Shown: piece after piece, positions 1 to 5,858 of the stretch
Position numbering within the stretch: the stretch's first letter is position 1
Layout of the letters: every line of letters starts with the position of its first letter
NCBI GenBank assembly: GCA_030639555.1
Contig: DAOWCM010000130.1
Span: forward strand, 1 to 6,307
Length of the DNA: 6,307 nucleotides
Reading direction: 5' to 3'
DNA from: Candidatus Eiseniibacteriota bacterium
GTDB taxonomy: Bacteria; Joyebacterota; Joyebacteria; Joyebacterales; Joyebacteraceae
The notes under the pieces: generated by a model
Database searches by the model: none
What the model was told of the DNA's origin: nothing
The model's input: only the letters and a program-made list of their open reading frames with translations
Position numbers and translations under genes: made by a program

Positions 1-278
1 ATGCGCGGAACAAGGACCGCTTCTGGACGCAGCTCGATGAGGAGTTCAGCGAGGGTATCTGCTTCGTCGTTTCGCACCGCCTTGCGACCATCCGGCGGGC
101 CGACACGATCCTCGTGATGGATGACGGACAGCTCGTCGACCAGGGCACGCACGGCGAGCTGGTCCGGCGATGCGAGACCTACCGCGAGTTCCTTCAGACC
201 GAGGAGAAGAAGGAGCACCTGGGGATGGGTGGCGTGGAATACCCGTCGCGCCCGCGACGGGGTGGGGCGATGGTGTAG
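1..278 (+). CDS. ABC exporter ATP-binding subunit, C-terminal fragment
   Basis: This is the last 91 codons (in frame from base 3) of an ATP-binding cassette protein; the rest lies outside the window. The fragment starts just after where the Walker B/D-loop would be. It contains the switch-histidine H-loop (FVVSHRLATI, His codon at 75-77), then the strand typical of exporter cassettes (RADTILVMDDGQLVDQGTH) and a GELV...YREFLQ helix, the usual end of the nucleotide-binding domain in ABCB/MsbA-like and heterodimeric exporters. By family knowledge this domain hydrolyses ATP at the cytoplasmic face to drive export; the substrate cannot be told. A short basic tail (YPSRPRRGGAMV) follows the domain and ends at TAG 276-278. 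The transmembrane part, Walker A and signature motif are not visible, so a separate ATPase subunit cannot be excluded. It converges with the nucleotidyltransferase gene 43 bases downstream. Confidence 0.93.
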   Translation, partial: ARNKDRFWTQLDEEFSEGICFVVSHRLATIRRADTILVMDDGQLVDQGTHGELVRRCETYREFLQTEEKKEHLGMGGVEYPSRPRRGGAMV

Positions 279-289
279 GTCTGCGGCGT

Positions 290-318
290 GGAGCGGAGGC
301 GCACGCGGAACGCGCTCC
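290..318. terminator. Weak hairpin between convergent genes
   Basis: The 43-base gap between the two convergent stops holds an inverted repeat, GGAGCG (290-295) and CGCTCC (313-318), with a 17-base loop. Its position would suit a bidirectional terminator. There is no T-run on either strand and the loop is long, so this is only a candidate. Termination here may instead depend on Rho or on a site outside the gap. Confidence 0.2.
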
Positions 319-321
319 GAT

Positions 322-1329
322 TCAGCCCCAGAGCTGCTCCGGGTAGACGCCACTGTCGACGCGCTGTCGGATCGCATCTCTCGCCGTCGGCATGTCCTCT
401 CGATACGTGATGCCGAACCAGCGTTCGTCCGTGGGAAGCACGCGGACGCGCGCGCGGCCTTCGTCGATGAGGTCGTTCACGACAGCGGGCAGGTAGCACT
501 CGGCGCCGGGCGTGTCGACGTCGCGTGTGAGAAACTCGCGGAAGCCCGCGTCAAGGCGCTCGAAGAAACCGGCGGCGAACCCCCAGATGTTCATCGACAC
601 CGTACTGTCGGCTGGGATGGGTGTCCAGACGCCGCCGGGTCCCTCGTACTTCACACCATCGGGGAAGAGCCTGATGGTCTCGCGCTCGACTATCCCCGTG
701 AGGAAGCCGTCCGCCGTCACCTCGCAGACGCCCCGCGACACGTGCCCGTGTTCGCTCAGTGTGTTCTTGAGAAGGTAGCCCGCCATCGAGTACTCGGCGA
801 CAGTGTCGGACTTGCTGCCGTCGGCATCGCCTGCTGCGCCGCCTGGGGCCTCGCCGCCGGCGTCAGCACGCGTCAGGTGCTTGCCGATCGCATGAAAAGC
901 GCCCGGGCCGTAGAAGTCGTCGGCGTTGATCGCGGCGTACGCGCCCGGGACCTCGTCGCGCGCGCAGAGCAGAGCGTGCGCGGTGCCCCACGGCTTCTTC
1001 CGTTCGGGCGGGACAGAGTACCCCTCGGGGAGTGCGTTCAGTTCCTGGAAGGCGTAGGCCGTTTCGATGTGCGGTTCGACGTTCCGGCCGACGGTGTCGC
1101 GGAAGTCCGACTCGATCTCGCGGCGTATGACGAAGACGACCTTCCCGAAGCCTGCCCGGAGGGCGTCGTAGACCGAGTAGTCAAGGATCATCTCGCCGGA
1201 CGGGCCGACGGGGTCGACCTGTTTGAGCCCGCCGTAGCGACTGCCGATCCCCGCGGCCATCACGACCAGGCTGGGCCTCGAGTCGGACGCTCCCGTGCGG
1301 GCCGCGTCCGGGTCTCCGGAGACCGTCAC
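322..1329 (-). CDS. Sugar-phosphate nucleotidyltransferase-like protein (NTP_transferase fold)
   Basis: The product is 335 residues. The N-terminus has the nucleotidyltransferase signature: strand LVVMAAGIGSRYGGLKQ (residues 21-37, nucleotide-binding GxGxR...K), then DPVGPSGEMILDYS. Further on are KPWGTAHALL (112-121), which normally contacts the base, and INADDFYG (134-141), where Asp137/Asp138 are expected to bind the catalytic metal. VSMNIWGF (244-251) and WFGITYRED (304-312) are also typical of this group. By family knowledge such enzymes transfer NMP from an NTP to a sugar or other phosphate in the cytoplasm; sugar and nucleotide are not identifiable. Start: GTG at 1327-1329, sharing its first base with the stop of the upstream gene (TAGTG), with AAGGG nine bases upstream. 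This places about 20 residues before the first strand; longer readings upstream would lie over the neighbouring gene. A Gly/Ala/Asp-rich insert at about 155-176 is unusual. No C-terminal hexapeptide-repeat acyltransferase domain is present. Confidence 0.9.
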   Translation of the reverse strand: MTVSGDPDAARTGASDSRPSLVVMAAGIGSRYGGLKQVDPVGPSGEMILDYSVYDALRAGFGKVVFVIRREIESDFRDTVGRNVEPHIETAYAFQELNALPEGYSVPPERKKPWGTAHALLCARDEVPGAYAAINADDFYGPGAFHAIGKHLTRADAGGEAPGGAAGDADGSKSDTVAEYSMAGYLLKNTLSEHGHVSRGVCEVTADGFLTGIVERETIRLFPDGVKYEGPGGVWTPIPADSTVSMNIWGFAAGFFERLDAGFREFLTRDVDTPGAECYLPAVVNDLIDEGRARVRVLPTDERWFGITYREDMPTARDAIRQRVDSGVYPEQLWG

Positions 1330-2225
1330 TAGTCTCGGCCCTTGTAGTCGACGAGCACGTGGTAGGGCGAGCGGACCATCCCGCCTGGTACCGACATCAT
1401 GTCGTCGGGCGAGAGGAGAGACGGCAGAAGCACGGCCGACAGCGGTATGAGTCTCGGCACGTCCTCGTTCAGCCAGACCACGGTTCCCTCGGGAAGCCAG
1501 CGTCTCTGCCTGGCGAGCGAGATGGGGTCGACGTCCTCCGCGATCCGTACCTCGATGCACCTGCACATCTTCGTCCCGAACGGCCCCTCGAGCTTCTGTA
1601 CATCCCCGCAGTCGACGACCCTTATCTCATCCCGCTTGCCGCCCAGCGCATCGAAGGCGGTCTCTCTTGCCTCGAGGAAGAGCTCGCCCGCGCGGATGTC
1701 GTCGAGCGGTGTGATGTCTTCGCGGGTTCCGCCCTCGTCGATGCGGAAGGCCTTGAGCAGCTTGGGCTTGCCCGCCGTGAAGAGCGCGTGGAACTCCGTG
1801 CTGTTCCCGCTTCCTGCCTCCGTCCGCGTTTCGATGATCCACGTTTCGCCCGCGTCGGTCTTCGACGCGCGGATCTCGAGCGTCTCACTGGGACCGTCAC
1901 CGATCGACTCGTATCTGACCCAGTCGCCGTCCTGCACGCGTGGGCCGATCCGGTACTTCGACATCCAGCCCACGAGGGCGAGGAACAGGTCCTCGTCCGC
2001 CTCGTCCAGCATGTTGTAGGGAACGGGCCCCGTCGGAGCCTTGGGCTCCTCCGTCGGCTTTCCCGGCGTGGGCCGCTCTGTGGCGCCGGCGGCCGTTGAC
2101 GAGCCGCTCGCCCCGGGCGAGGCGCCGGTCTGGGCGAAGGCCGTCCAGGTCAGAGCGACGGTGAGCACGAGCGTCAATGCCAGCAGGATGCAGGTCGTCC
2201 GTGTGATTCCGCGGTGCCGTCTCAT
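1329..2225 (-). CDS. Secreted protein of unknown function
   Basis: I do not recognise the family. The product is 298 residues. Residues 1-31 form a signal peptide: basic start MRRHRGITR, hydrophobic core ILLALTLVLTVALTW, and AFA before Gln32 as a likely signal peptidase I site. There is no lipobox. Residues about 33-66 are a Gly/Ala/Ser/Thr/Pro-rich linker. A globular domain from about 68 to 298 looks beta-rich, with alternating strands such as ETWIIETRTE and MCRCIEVRIAE, and a late segment WLNEDVPRLIPLSAVLLP that loosely recalls LolA-like or DUF3108-type envelope proteins; that resemblance is by eye only. Cysteines at 206, 221 and 223 could form a disulfide outside the cytoplasm. The ATG at 2223-2225 is preceded by a good ribosome site GGAGAGG with an eight-base spacer. 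It is the first gene of a two-gene operon, translationally coupled to the nucleotidyltransferase. Confidence 0.82.
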   Translation of the reverse strand: MRRHRGITRTTCILLALTLVLTVALTWTAFAQTGASPGASGSSTAAGATERPTPGKPTEEPKAPTGPVPYNMLDEADEDLFLALVGWMSKYRIGPRVQDGDWVRYESIGDGPSETLEIRASKTDAGETWIIETRTEAGSGNSTEFHALFTAGKPKLLKAFRIDEGGTREDITPLDDIRAGELFLEARETAFDALGGKRDEIRVVDCGDVQKLEGPFGTKMCRCIEVRIAEDVDPISLARQRRWLPEGTVVWLNEDVPRLIPLSAVLLPSLLSPDDMMSVPGGMVRSPYHVLVDYKGRD

Positions 2226-2303
2226 GGATGTTTCCTCTCCCCGGACCGTCCTGCGGCCCGGATGGTGGTTCGGTGAGTGCCTCCCTGTTTCTTAATACAT
2301 ACA

Positions 2304-2332
2304 GCGTACCGGCGCGGCGGGGCCATGTCAAC
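2304..2332 (-). promoter_or_regulatory. Sigma70-type promoter for the secreted protein/nucleotidyltransferase operon
   Basis: Read on the minus strand, TTGACA (complement of 2327-2332, perfect -35 consensus) is followed after exactly 17 bases by TACGCT (complement of 2304-2309, a weaker -10 matching three of six). The DNA just downstream is locally AT-rich (TATGTATTAAG). Transcription would begin near 2297, giving a leader of roughly 70 bases before the ATG at 2225. The remainder of the 178-base gap (2226-2403) shows no gene and no convincing terminator for the upstream transporter. Confidence 0.62.
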
Positions 2333-2403
2333 CGAGTAGCGCGGGATGGGCCGCCGGCGGGCGCGTCCGTCGGGGCATTGGACGGGGACGGGGTGTCGTA
2401 TGT

Positions 2404-3339
2404 TCAGCCCGCTACGGCTCTTCTCCGGAGCCTGAGCTGCGAGACGATGACGCCGGCCAGCATGAGCGAGCAGCCCACGAGAGCCCTGGACGAGAGCGTT
2501 TCGTTCAGGACGGCCCACCCGCCGACGGCCGCGAAGACCGCCTCGAGCCCCAGGATGATGGCCGCGTGTGAGGGGGGCGTTCTGCGCTGCCCGATGAGCT
2601 GGAGCGTGTAGGCGATGCCGACCGAGATGAATCCGCCGTAGAGGATCGGCACCGCCGCGGCGATGATACCGTCGAGGCGGATGTCCTCGACCACGAGGGC
2701 CGTGAGGAAGCTAAGGACGGCGCACGTGGTGAACTGCAGAAACGCGAGTGTGCCGACATCGATGCGCCTGATGAGCCGTCCGACGAGGATCACGTGGCCG
2801 GCCCAGAAGAACGCTCCGGCGAGGACGAGCGAATCGCCCAGCCCGATGGTGAAGTGCTCCGTCACGCTGAGGAGGAACAGCCCAACTATCCCCAGCACGG
2901 CGCCCGCCCAGACGCTCGGCCGCGGGTGCATCTTCCAGACGAGCCCGAGGATGGGCACGATGATGACGTAGAGGCCCGTGATGAACCCGGCCTTGCCAGC
3001 GGTCGTGTGTACAATGCCGACCTGCTGCAGGGAGGCGCCGCCGTAGAGAAGCGCCCCGGCCGCAAGCCCGCTCAGAAGGAGCCCGCGCAGGGGAGGGCGG
3101 TCGGGCCCATACGCTCCGTTGCCGCGCCGCCGCGCGAGCGCGATGAGCGGCAGCATGGGCAGGCTTCCGAGGGCGAACCGCACGGCGTTGAACGTGAAGG
3201 GGCCGATGTGGTCCATCGCGACGCGCTGCGCCACGAACGCGAACCCCCAGATGGCCGAAGCCAGCAGGAGAAGCGACTCGGAGACGAGCGGCCTCCCGGG
3301 TGCTGTCTCGCTCGTGCGCTCTGGCCGCGTAGGGGCCAC
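2404..3339 (-). CDS. EamA/DMT-superfamily transporter
   Basis: The product is 311 residues with about ten hydrophobic helices and two homologous EamA halves (about 20-160 and 169-303), the normal length for this drug/metabolite transporter family in the cytoplasmic membrane. Family hallmarks are LLLLASAIWGFAFVAQR (23-39) in the first helix, HTTAGKAGFITGLYVIIVPILG (111-132) in the first half, and HAAIILGLEAVFAAVGGWAVLNE (258-280) near the end of the second. Family members export or import small metabolites such as amino acids; the substrate here cannot be told. Start: GTG at 3337-3339, chosen because a perfect AAAGGAGG sits five bases upstream. An in-frame ATG at 3369 would lie almost at the predicted transcription start and lacks a ribosome site. 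It has its own promoter and is divergent from the phosphodiesterase operon. Stop TGA at 2404-2406. Confidence 0.93.
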   Translation of the reverse strand: MAPTRPERTSETAPGRPLVSESLLLLASAIWGFAFVAQRVAMDHIGPFTFNAVRFALGSLPMLPLIALARRRGNGAYGPDRPPLRGLLLSGLAAGALLYGGASLQQVGIVHTTAGKAGFITGLYVIIVPILGLVWKMHPRPSVWAGAVLGIVGLFLLSVTEHFTIGLGDSLVLAGAFFWAGHVILVGRLIRRIDVGTLAFLQFTTCAVLSFLTALVVEDIRLDGIIAAAVPILYGGFISVGIAYTLQLIGQRRTPPSHAAIILGLEAVFAAVGGWAVLNETLSSRALVGCSLMLAGVIVSQLRLRRRAVAG

Positions 3340-3344
3340 CCGGT

Positions 3345-3352
3345 CCTCCTTT
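3345..3352 (-). promoter_or_regulatory. Strong Shine-Dalgarno that sets the transporter start
   Basis: The minus strand reads AAAGGAGG followed by ACCGG and then GTG at 3339. This near-perfect anti-16S match with a five-base spacer fixes the GTG as the start and places the upstream in-frame ATG (3367-3369) in the leader. Confidence 0.8.
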
Positions 3353-3378
3353 GGGCATCCATCTTGCATGAAACGACG

Positions 3379-3407
3379 ATTATACGTGGGCTGTGACCGC
3401 CTGTGAA
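3379..3407 (-). promoter_or_regulatory. Sigma70-type promoter for the DMT transporter
   Basis: On the minus strand, TTCACA (complement of 3402-3407, five of six to the -35 consensus) lies 17 bases before a perfect TATAAT (complement of 3379-3384). Transcription would begin near 3372, leaving a leader of about 33 bases that contains the strong ribosome site. This is the best promoter match in the window. Confidence 0.78.
3391..3406. repeat. CTGTGA direct repeat in the transporter promoter
   Basis: On the plus strand CTGTGA occurs at 3391-3396 and again at 3401-3406, so the period is 10 bases, about one helical turn. The second copy overlaps the -35 element of the transporter promoter and the first lies in its spacer. 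The arrangement would suit a regulator binding one face of the helix. It is short enough that chance is possible. Confidence 0.35.
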
Positions 3408-3451
3408 CTAGTATCGGGCGCGTTCTGCGGCCCGCGGGAGTGGTCCCGAAC

Positions 3452-3480
3452 TTGAAAGCGGGGCGGCCTCTGTCTATTAT
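3452..3480 (+). promoter_or_regulatory. Sigma70-type promoter for the phosphodiesterase operon
   Basis: TTGAAA (3452-3457, five of six) is separated by 17 bases from TATTAT (3475-3480, five of six). Transcription would begin near 3487, giving a leader of about 31 bases before the ATG at 3518. The -10 lies in a small inverted repeat, CTAT-T-ATAG (3474-3482). The promoter position rules out the in-frame GTG at 3440 as the start, since that codon is upstream of it. Confidence 0.75.
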
Positions 3481-3485
3481 AGATA

Positions 3486-3495
3486 GTGCGCGCAC
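3486..3495. repeat. Perfect palindrome at the predicted transcription start
   Basis: GTGCGCGCAC is a perfect ten-base palindrome at the expected +1 region of the phosphodiesterase operon promoter. A repressor bound here would block initiation. In GC-rich DNA such palindromes arise by chance, so an operator role is only a suggestion. Confidence 0.25.
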
Positions 3496-3517
3496 GAGAA
3501 GAGGTGTCAGGAGAGCA

Positions 3518-5857
3518 ATGCCGAGCCAGCACAGGACACTCGCAATCATCACGGCCGCGCTAGCCGCGGCCGTCCTTTACCCGTCCACCGCTCACGCCTA
3601 CGTCGGGCCGGGAGCGGGGTTCGCCGTGGTCGGCTCACTCGCCGTCGTTTTCATCACGTTCTTCCTGGCACTCGGCTCGCTCATCTCCTGGCCGTTCCGC
3701 GCGCTTCGTCGCGCGATCAGGTCGCGGCACCTGCGGGGCCCCGCGGAGATCAAGCGTGCCATAGTCCTCGGCCTCGACGGGCTCGACCCTACCCTCGCGA
3801 AGCGCTTCATGGACGAGGGGCTGCTTCCCAACTTCAAGAAGCTCGCGGACGAGGGCTCGTTCAAGCCGCTCCAGACCGCGTGTCCCTCGATGTCGCCAGT
3901 GGCGTGGTCCACGTTCGCCACCGGCGTCGACGCGTCGCGGCACAACATCTTCGACTTCCTCGGACGCGACGAGAAGACGTACTTGCCCATCCTCAGCTCG
4001 ACCCGCATCAGCAATCCCGAGAAGAGCATCAAGCTGGGCAAGTACACCATCCCCGTGGGCAAGCCGTCGATACGGCTCATGCGCAAGAGCAAGACCTTCT
4101 GGAGCGTTCTCGACGACTGCTACGTGTCCTGTCATGTCCTGCGCGTTCCCATCACGTTCCCGCCCGAGAAGATGAAGAACGGCGTCATCCTCTCGGCGAT
4201 GTGCACTCCGGACCTGCGCGGCAGCCAGGGCAGCTTCACCATGTTCACGACCGACAGCGAGAAGGTGCGCGCCTACACGGGCGGCACGCTGCTCCTCGTG
4301 GAGCGCGACGGTGACACCGTCAGGGGAGAGATCCCGGGCCCGCCGTCGCCGTTCAACCCGGAAGCGGGTGAGATGACCGTTCCGTTCACCGCGACCATCG
4401 ACGAGTTCAGCGAGGCCGTGAGTTTCGACTTCGGCGGGAATGAGGTCACGCTGTCCGCTGGTGAGTACTCCGACTGGCTGACCATTGAGTTCAACGCCGG
4501 CCTGGGTGTGAAGGTGAAGGGCATAGTCAAGCTCTACGTCACGCAGATCAACCCTCACTTCGAGCTCTACGTCACGCCCATCAACATAGATCCCGACAGT
4601 CCCGCGATGCCCATCAGCGACCCGTCGATGTTCTCGCAGTACCTTGCGAAGCTCCAGGGCAGCTACGCGACGCTCGGTCTCGCCGAGGACACGTGGGCTC
4701 TGAACGAGCGCATGATAGACGAGACGGCGTTCCTCGAGCAGACGTACGCGATACACGAGGAGCGCGAGAAGATGTTCTTCAACTCGCTCAAGAAGAACAG
4801 GAGCGGGCTCACGGTCGTCGTGTTCGACTCGACCGACCGCATTCAGCACATGTTCATGCGCTATCTGGACCCGTCGAACCCCGCGAACCGCGACAAGGAC
4901 ACCACGCAGCACGCTCGTGCCATCGAGGAGCTCTACGTGAAGATGGACGGGCTCCTTGCGCGCGTCATGGAGCACGTCGACAACAAGACACTCTTGTGCG
5001 TCGTCTCCGACCACGGTTTCAAGCAGTTCAAGCGCGGTGTGAACATCAACACGTGGGCGCTCGAGAATGGGTACATGAAGGCGAAGGCAGGCGGCAACGA
5101 GGCGGACGGCGCGGTCGCAGGCGCCCCGGCTGTCGGCGGGGCTGAAGCCCCGGGCGCGGGCGAATCGCCGGACGGCGAGACGTGCGACTTCGGCGGATAC
5201 TGCGCCGGTGTTACGGGCGGCGGCAGCGCTATCGGCGAGTACCTGCGCGGCGTCGACTGGTCGCAGACGAAGATCTACCAGCTGGGGCTCTCGGGCATCT
5301 ACATCAACAAGAAGGGCCGCGAGTCTCAGGGACTGGTCAAGTCGGACGAGTACAAGGCGCTCAAGAAAGAGATCGTGGAGAAGCTCGAGGGGCTCAGGGA
5401 CCCCGACACGGGAGACGTCGCTATCACGTCGGTCTACGACACCAAGGAGATAATGAGCGGGCCGTACGCCGATGGCGCGCCCGATCTCATCATCGGCTAC
5501 AACGTCGGCTACAGAGCGTCCTGGGACGCCGCCGTCGGGAAGTCGAGCGAGGCGGTCCTCGAGGACAACCTCAAGTCGTGGAGCGGCGACCACTGCATCG
5601 ACTACAAGCTCGTGCCCGGGGTGATCTTCACGAACCGCAAGGTCGTGGCGGACAGGCCCGGACTCATCGATGTGGGGCCGTCCATCCTCGACCTCTTCGG
5701 AGTGAAGATTCCGGACTTCATGATGGGGACATCGATCTTCCGTGGCGGCGGAGCCGGTGACGCGGCCGGCGACGGCCCGGCGGATGCGGCGGCGGGCGAC
5801 GGCCCGGCGCAGGACGACAGCGGCTCCGACCAGATGCGCGCCCGAGAGGACAGCTAG
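3518..5857 (+). CDS. Membrane-anchored alkaline-phosphatase-superfamily phosphodiesterase
   Basis: The product is 779 residues. A hydrophobic N-terminus ending AHA-YVGPGAGF (signal-like, 1-27) is followed by a second hydrophobic helix (about 35-58) and a basic stretch (Arg61, 64, 65, 68, 70, 73). The catalytic domain (about 80-740) matches the type I phosphodiesterase/nucleotide pyrophosphatase group. All expected metal and catalytic residues are visible: Asp87 (VLGLDGLD), nucleophile Ser126 (SMSPVAWS, where many relatives have Thr), Asp440 and His444 (STDRIQHMF), Asp498-His499 (VVSDHGF) and His692 (SGDHCIDY). The family hydrolyses phosphate mono- or diesters using two metals; the substrate here is unknown. 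ATG at 3518 has AGGAG just upstream and a promoter at the right distance. Oddities are a Gly/Ala-rich insert at about 524-571 inside the domain and a Gly/Ala/Asp-rich acidic tail from about 742. It is the first gene of an operon with a paralogue one base downstream. Confidence 0.92.
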   Translation: MPSQHRTLAIITAALAAAVLYPSTAHAYVGPGAGFAVVGSLAVVFITFFLALGSLISWPFRALRRAIRSRHLRGPAEIKRAIVLGLDGLDPTLAKRFMDEGLLPNFKKLADEGSFKPLQTACPSMSPVAWSTFATGVDASRHNIFDFLGRDEKTYLPILSSTRISNPEKSIKLGKYTIPVGKPSIRLMRKSKTFWSVLDDCYVSCHVLRVPITFPPEKMKNGVILSAMCTPDLRGSQGSFTMFTTDSEKVRAYTGGTLLLVERDGDTVRGEIPGPPSPFNPEAGEMTVPFTATIDEFSEAVSFDFGGNEVTLSAGEYSDWLTIEFNAGLGVKVKGIVKLYVTQINPHFELYVTPINIDPDSPAMPISDPSMFSQYLAKLQGSYATLGLAEDTWALNERMIDETAFLEQTYAIHEEREKMFFNSLKKNRSGLTVVVFDSTDRIQHMFMRYLDPSNPANRDKDTTQHARAIEELYVKMDGLLARVMEHVDNKTLLCVVSDHGFKQFKRGVNINTWALENGYMKAKAGGNEADGAVAGAPAVGGAEAPGAGESPDGETCDFGGYCAGVTGGGSAIGEYLRGVDWSQTKIYQLGLSGIYINKKGRESQGLVKSDEYKALKKEIVEKLEGLRDPDTGDVAITSVYDTKEIMSGPYADGAPDLIIGYNVGYRASWDAAVGKSSEAVLEDNLKSWSGDHCIDYKLVPGVIFTNRKVVADRPGLIDVGPSILDLFGVKIPDFMMGTSIFRGGGAGDAAGDGPADAAAGDGPAQDDSGSDQMRAREDS
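5087..5230 (+). other. Low-complexity insert in the phosphodiesterase domain
   Basis: Residues about 524-571 are rich in Gly, Ala and acidic residues and interrupt the catalytic domain between INTWALENGYMK and the VDWSQTKIYQLGL segment. Relatives that I recall usually have a shorter, more ordinary link here. The insert carries Cys556 and Cys562 (CDFGGYC). Its DNA contains nested inverted repeats: GCGCCC (5121-5126) with GGGCGC (5152-5157), enclosing GGGGCT-GA-AGCCCC (5138-5151). The reading frame stays open, so this is a tolerated or functional surface loop, not a disruption. Confidence 0.6.
5768..5809 (+). repeat. Direct repeat encoding GDGPA in the C-terminal tail
   Basis: The 15-base sequence GGCGACGGCCCGGCG occurs exactly at 5768-5782 and 5795-5809, a period of 27 bases (nine codons). 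It encodes GDGPA at residues 751-755 and 760-764 of the first phosphodiesterase. The period is a multiple of three, so gain or loss of a unit would keep the frame. The tail is probably disordered. Confidence 0.8.
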
Positions 5858-5858
5858 T

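Noticed and set aside
121..1332. 403-residue plus-strand open frame
   Set aside because: It lies antisense to the nucleotidyltransferase and overlaps the ABC gene end. Its translation is Arg/Val/Ala-rich without family motifs, the usual shadow in GC-rich DNA.
1359..2099. Plus-strand frames of 246 and 206 residues opposite the secreted protein
   Set aside because: The minus-strand frame has a signal peptide, ribosome site, promoter and operon overlap; the plus-strand frames have none of these.
2367..2385. Hairpin CCGTC/GACGG downstream of the transporter as a terminator
   Set aside because: The stem has only five to six pairs with a nine-base loop and no T-run, so it is not better than chance in this GC-rich gap.
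3440..3517. Upstream in-frame GTG start for the first phosphodiesterase
   Set aside because: It would lie before the -35 and -10 elements and add 26 residues ahead of a clear signal-like N-terminus. ATG at 3518 has a ribosome site.
3340..3552. Longer transporter starts at 3552 or 3369
   Set aside because: The 3552 start overlaps the divergent gene and lies upstream of the promoter. The 3369 ATG falls about three bases from the predicted transcript start, while the GTG at 3339 has a perfect ribosome site.
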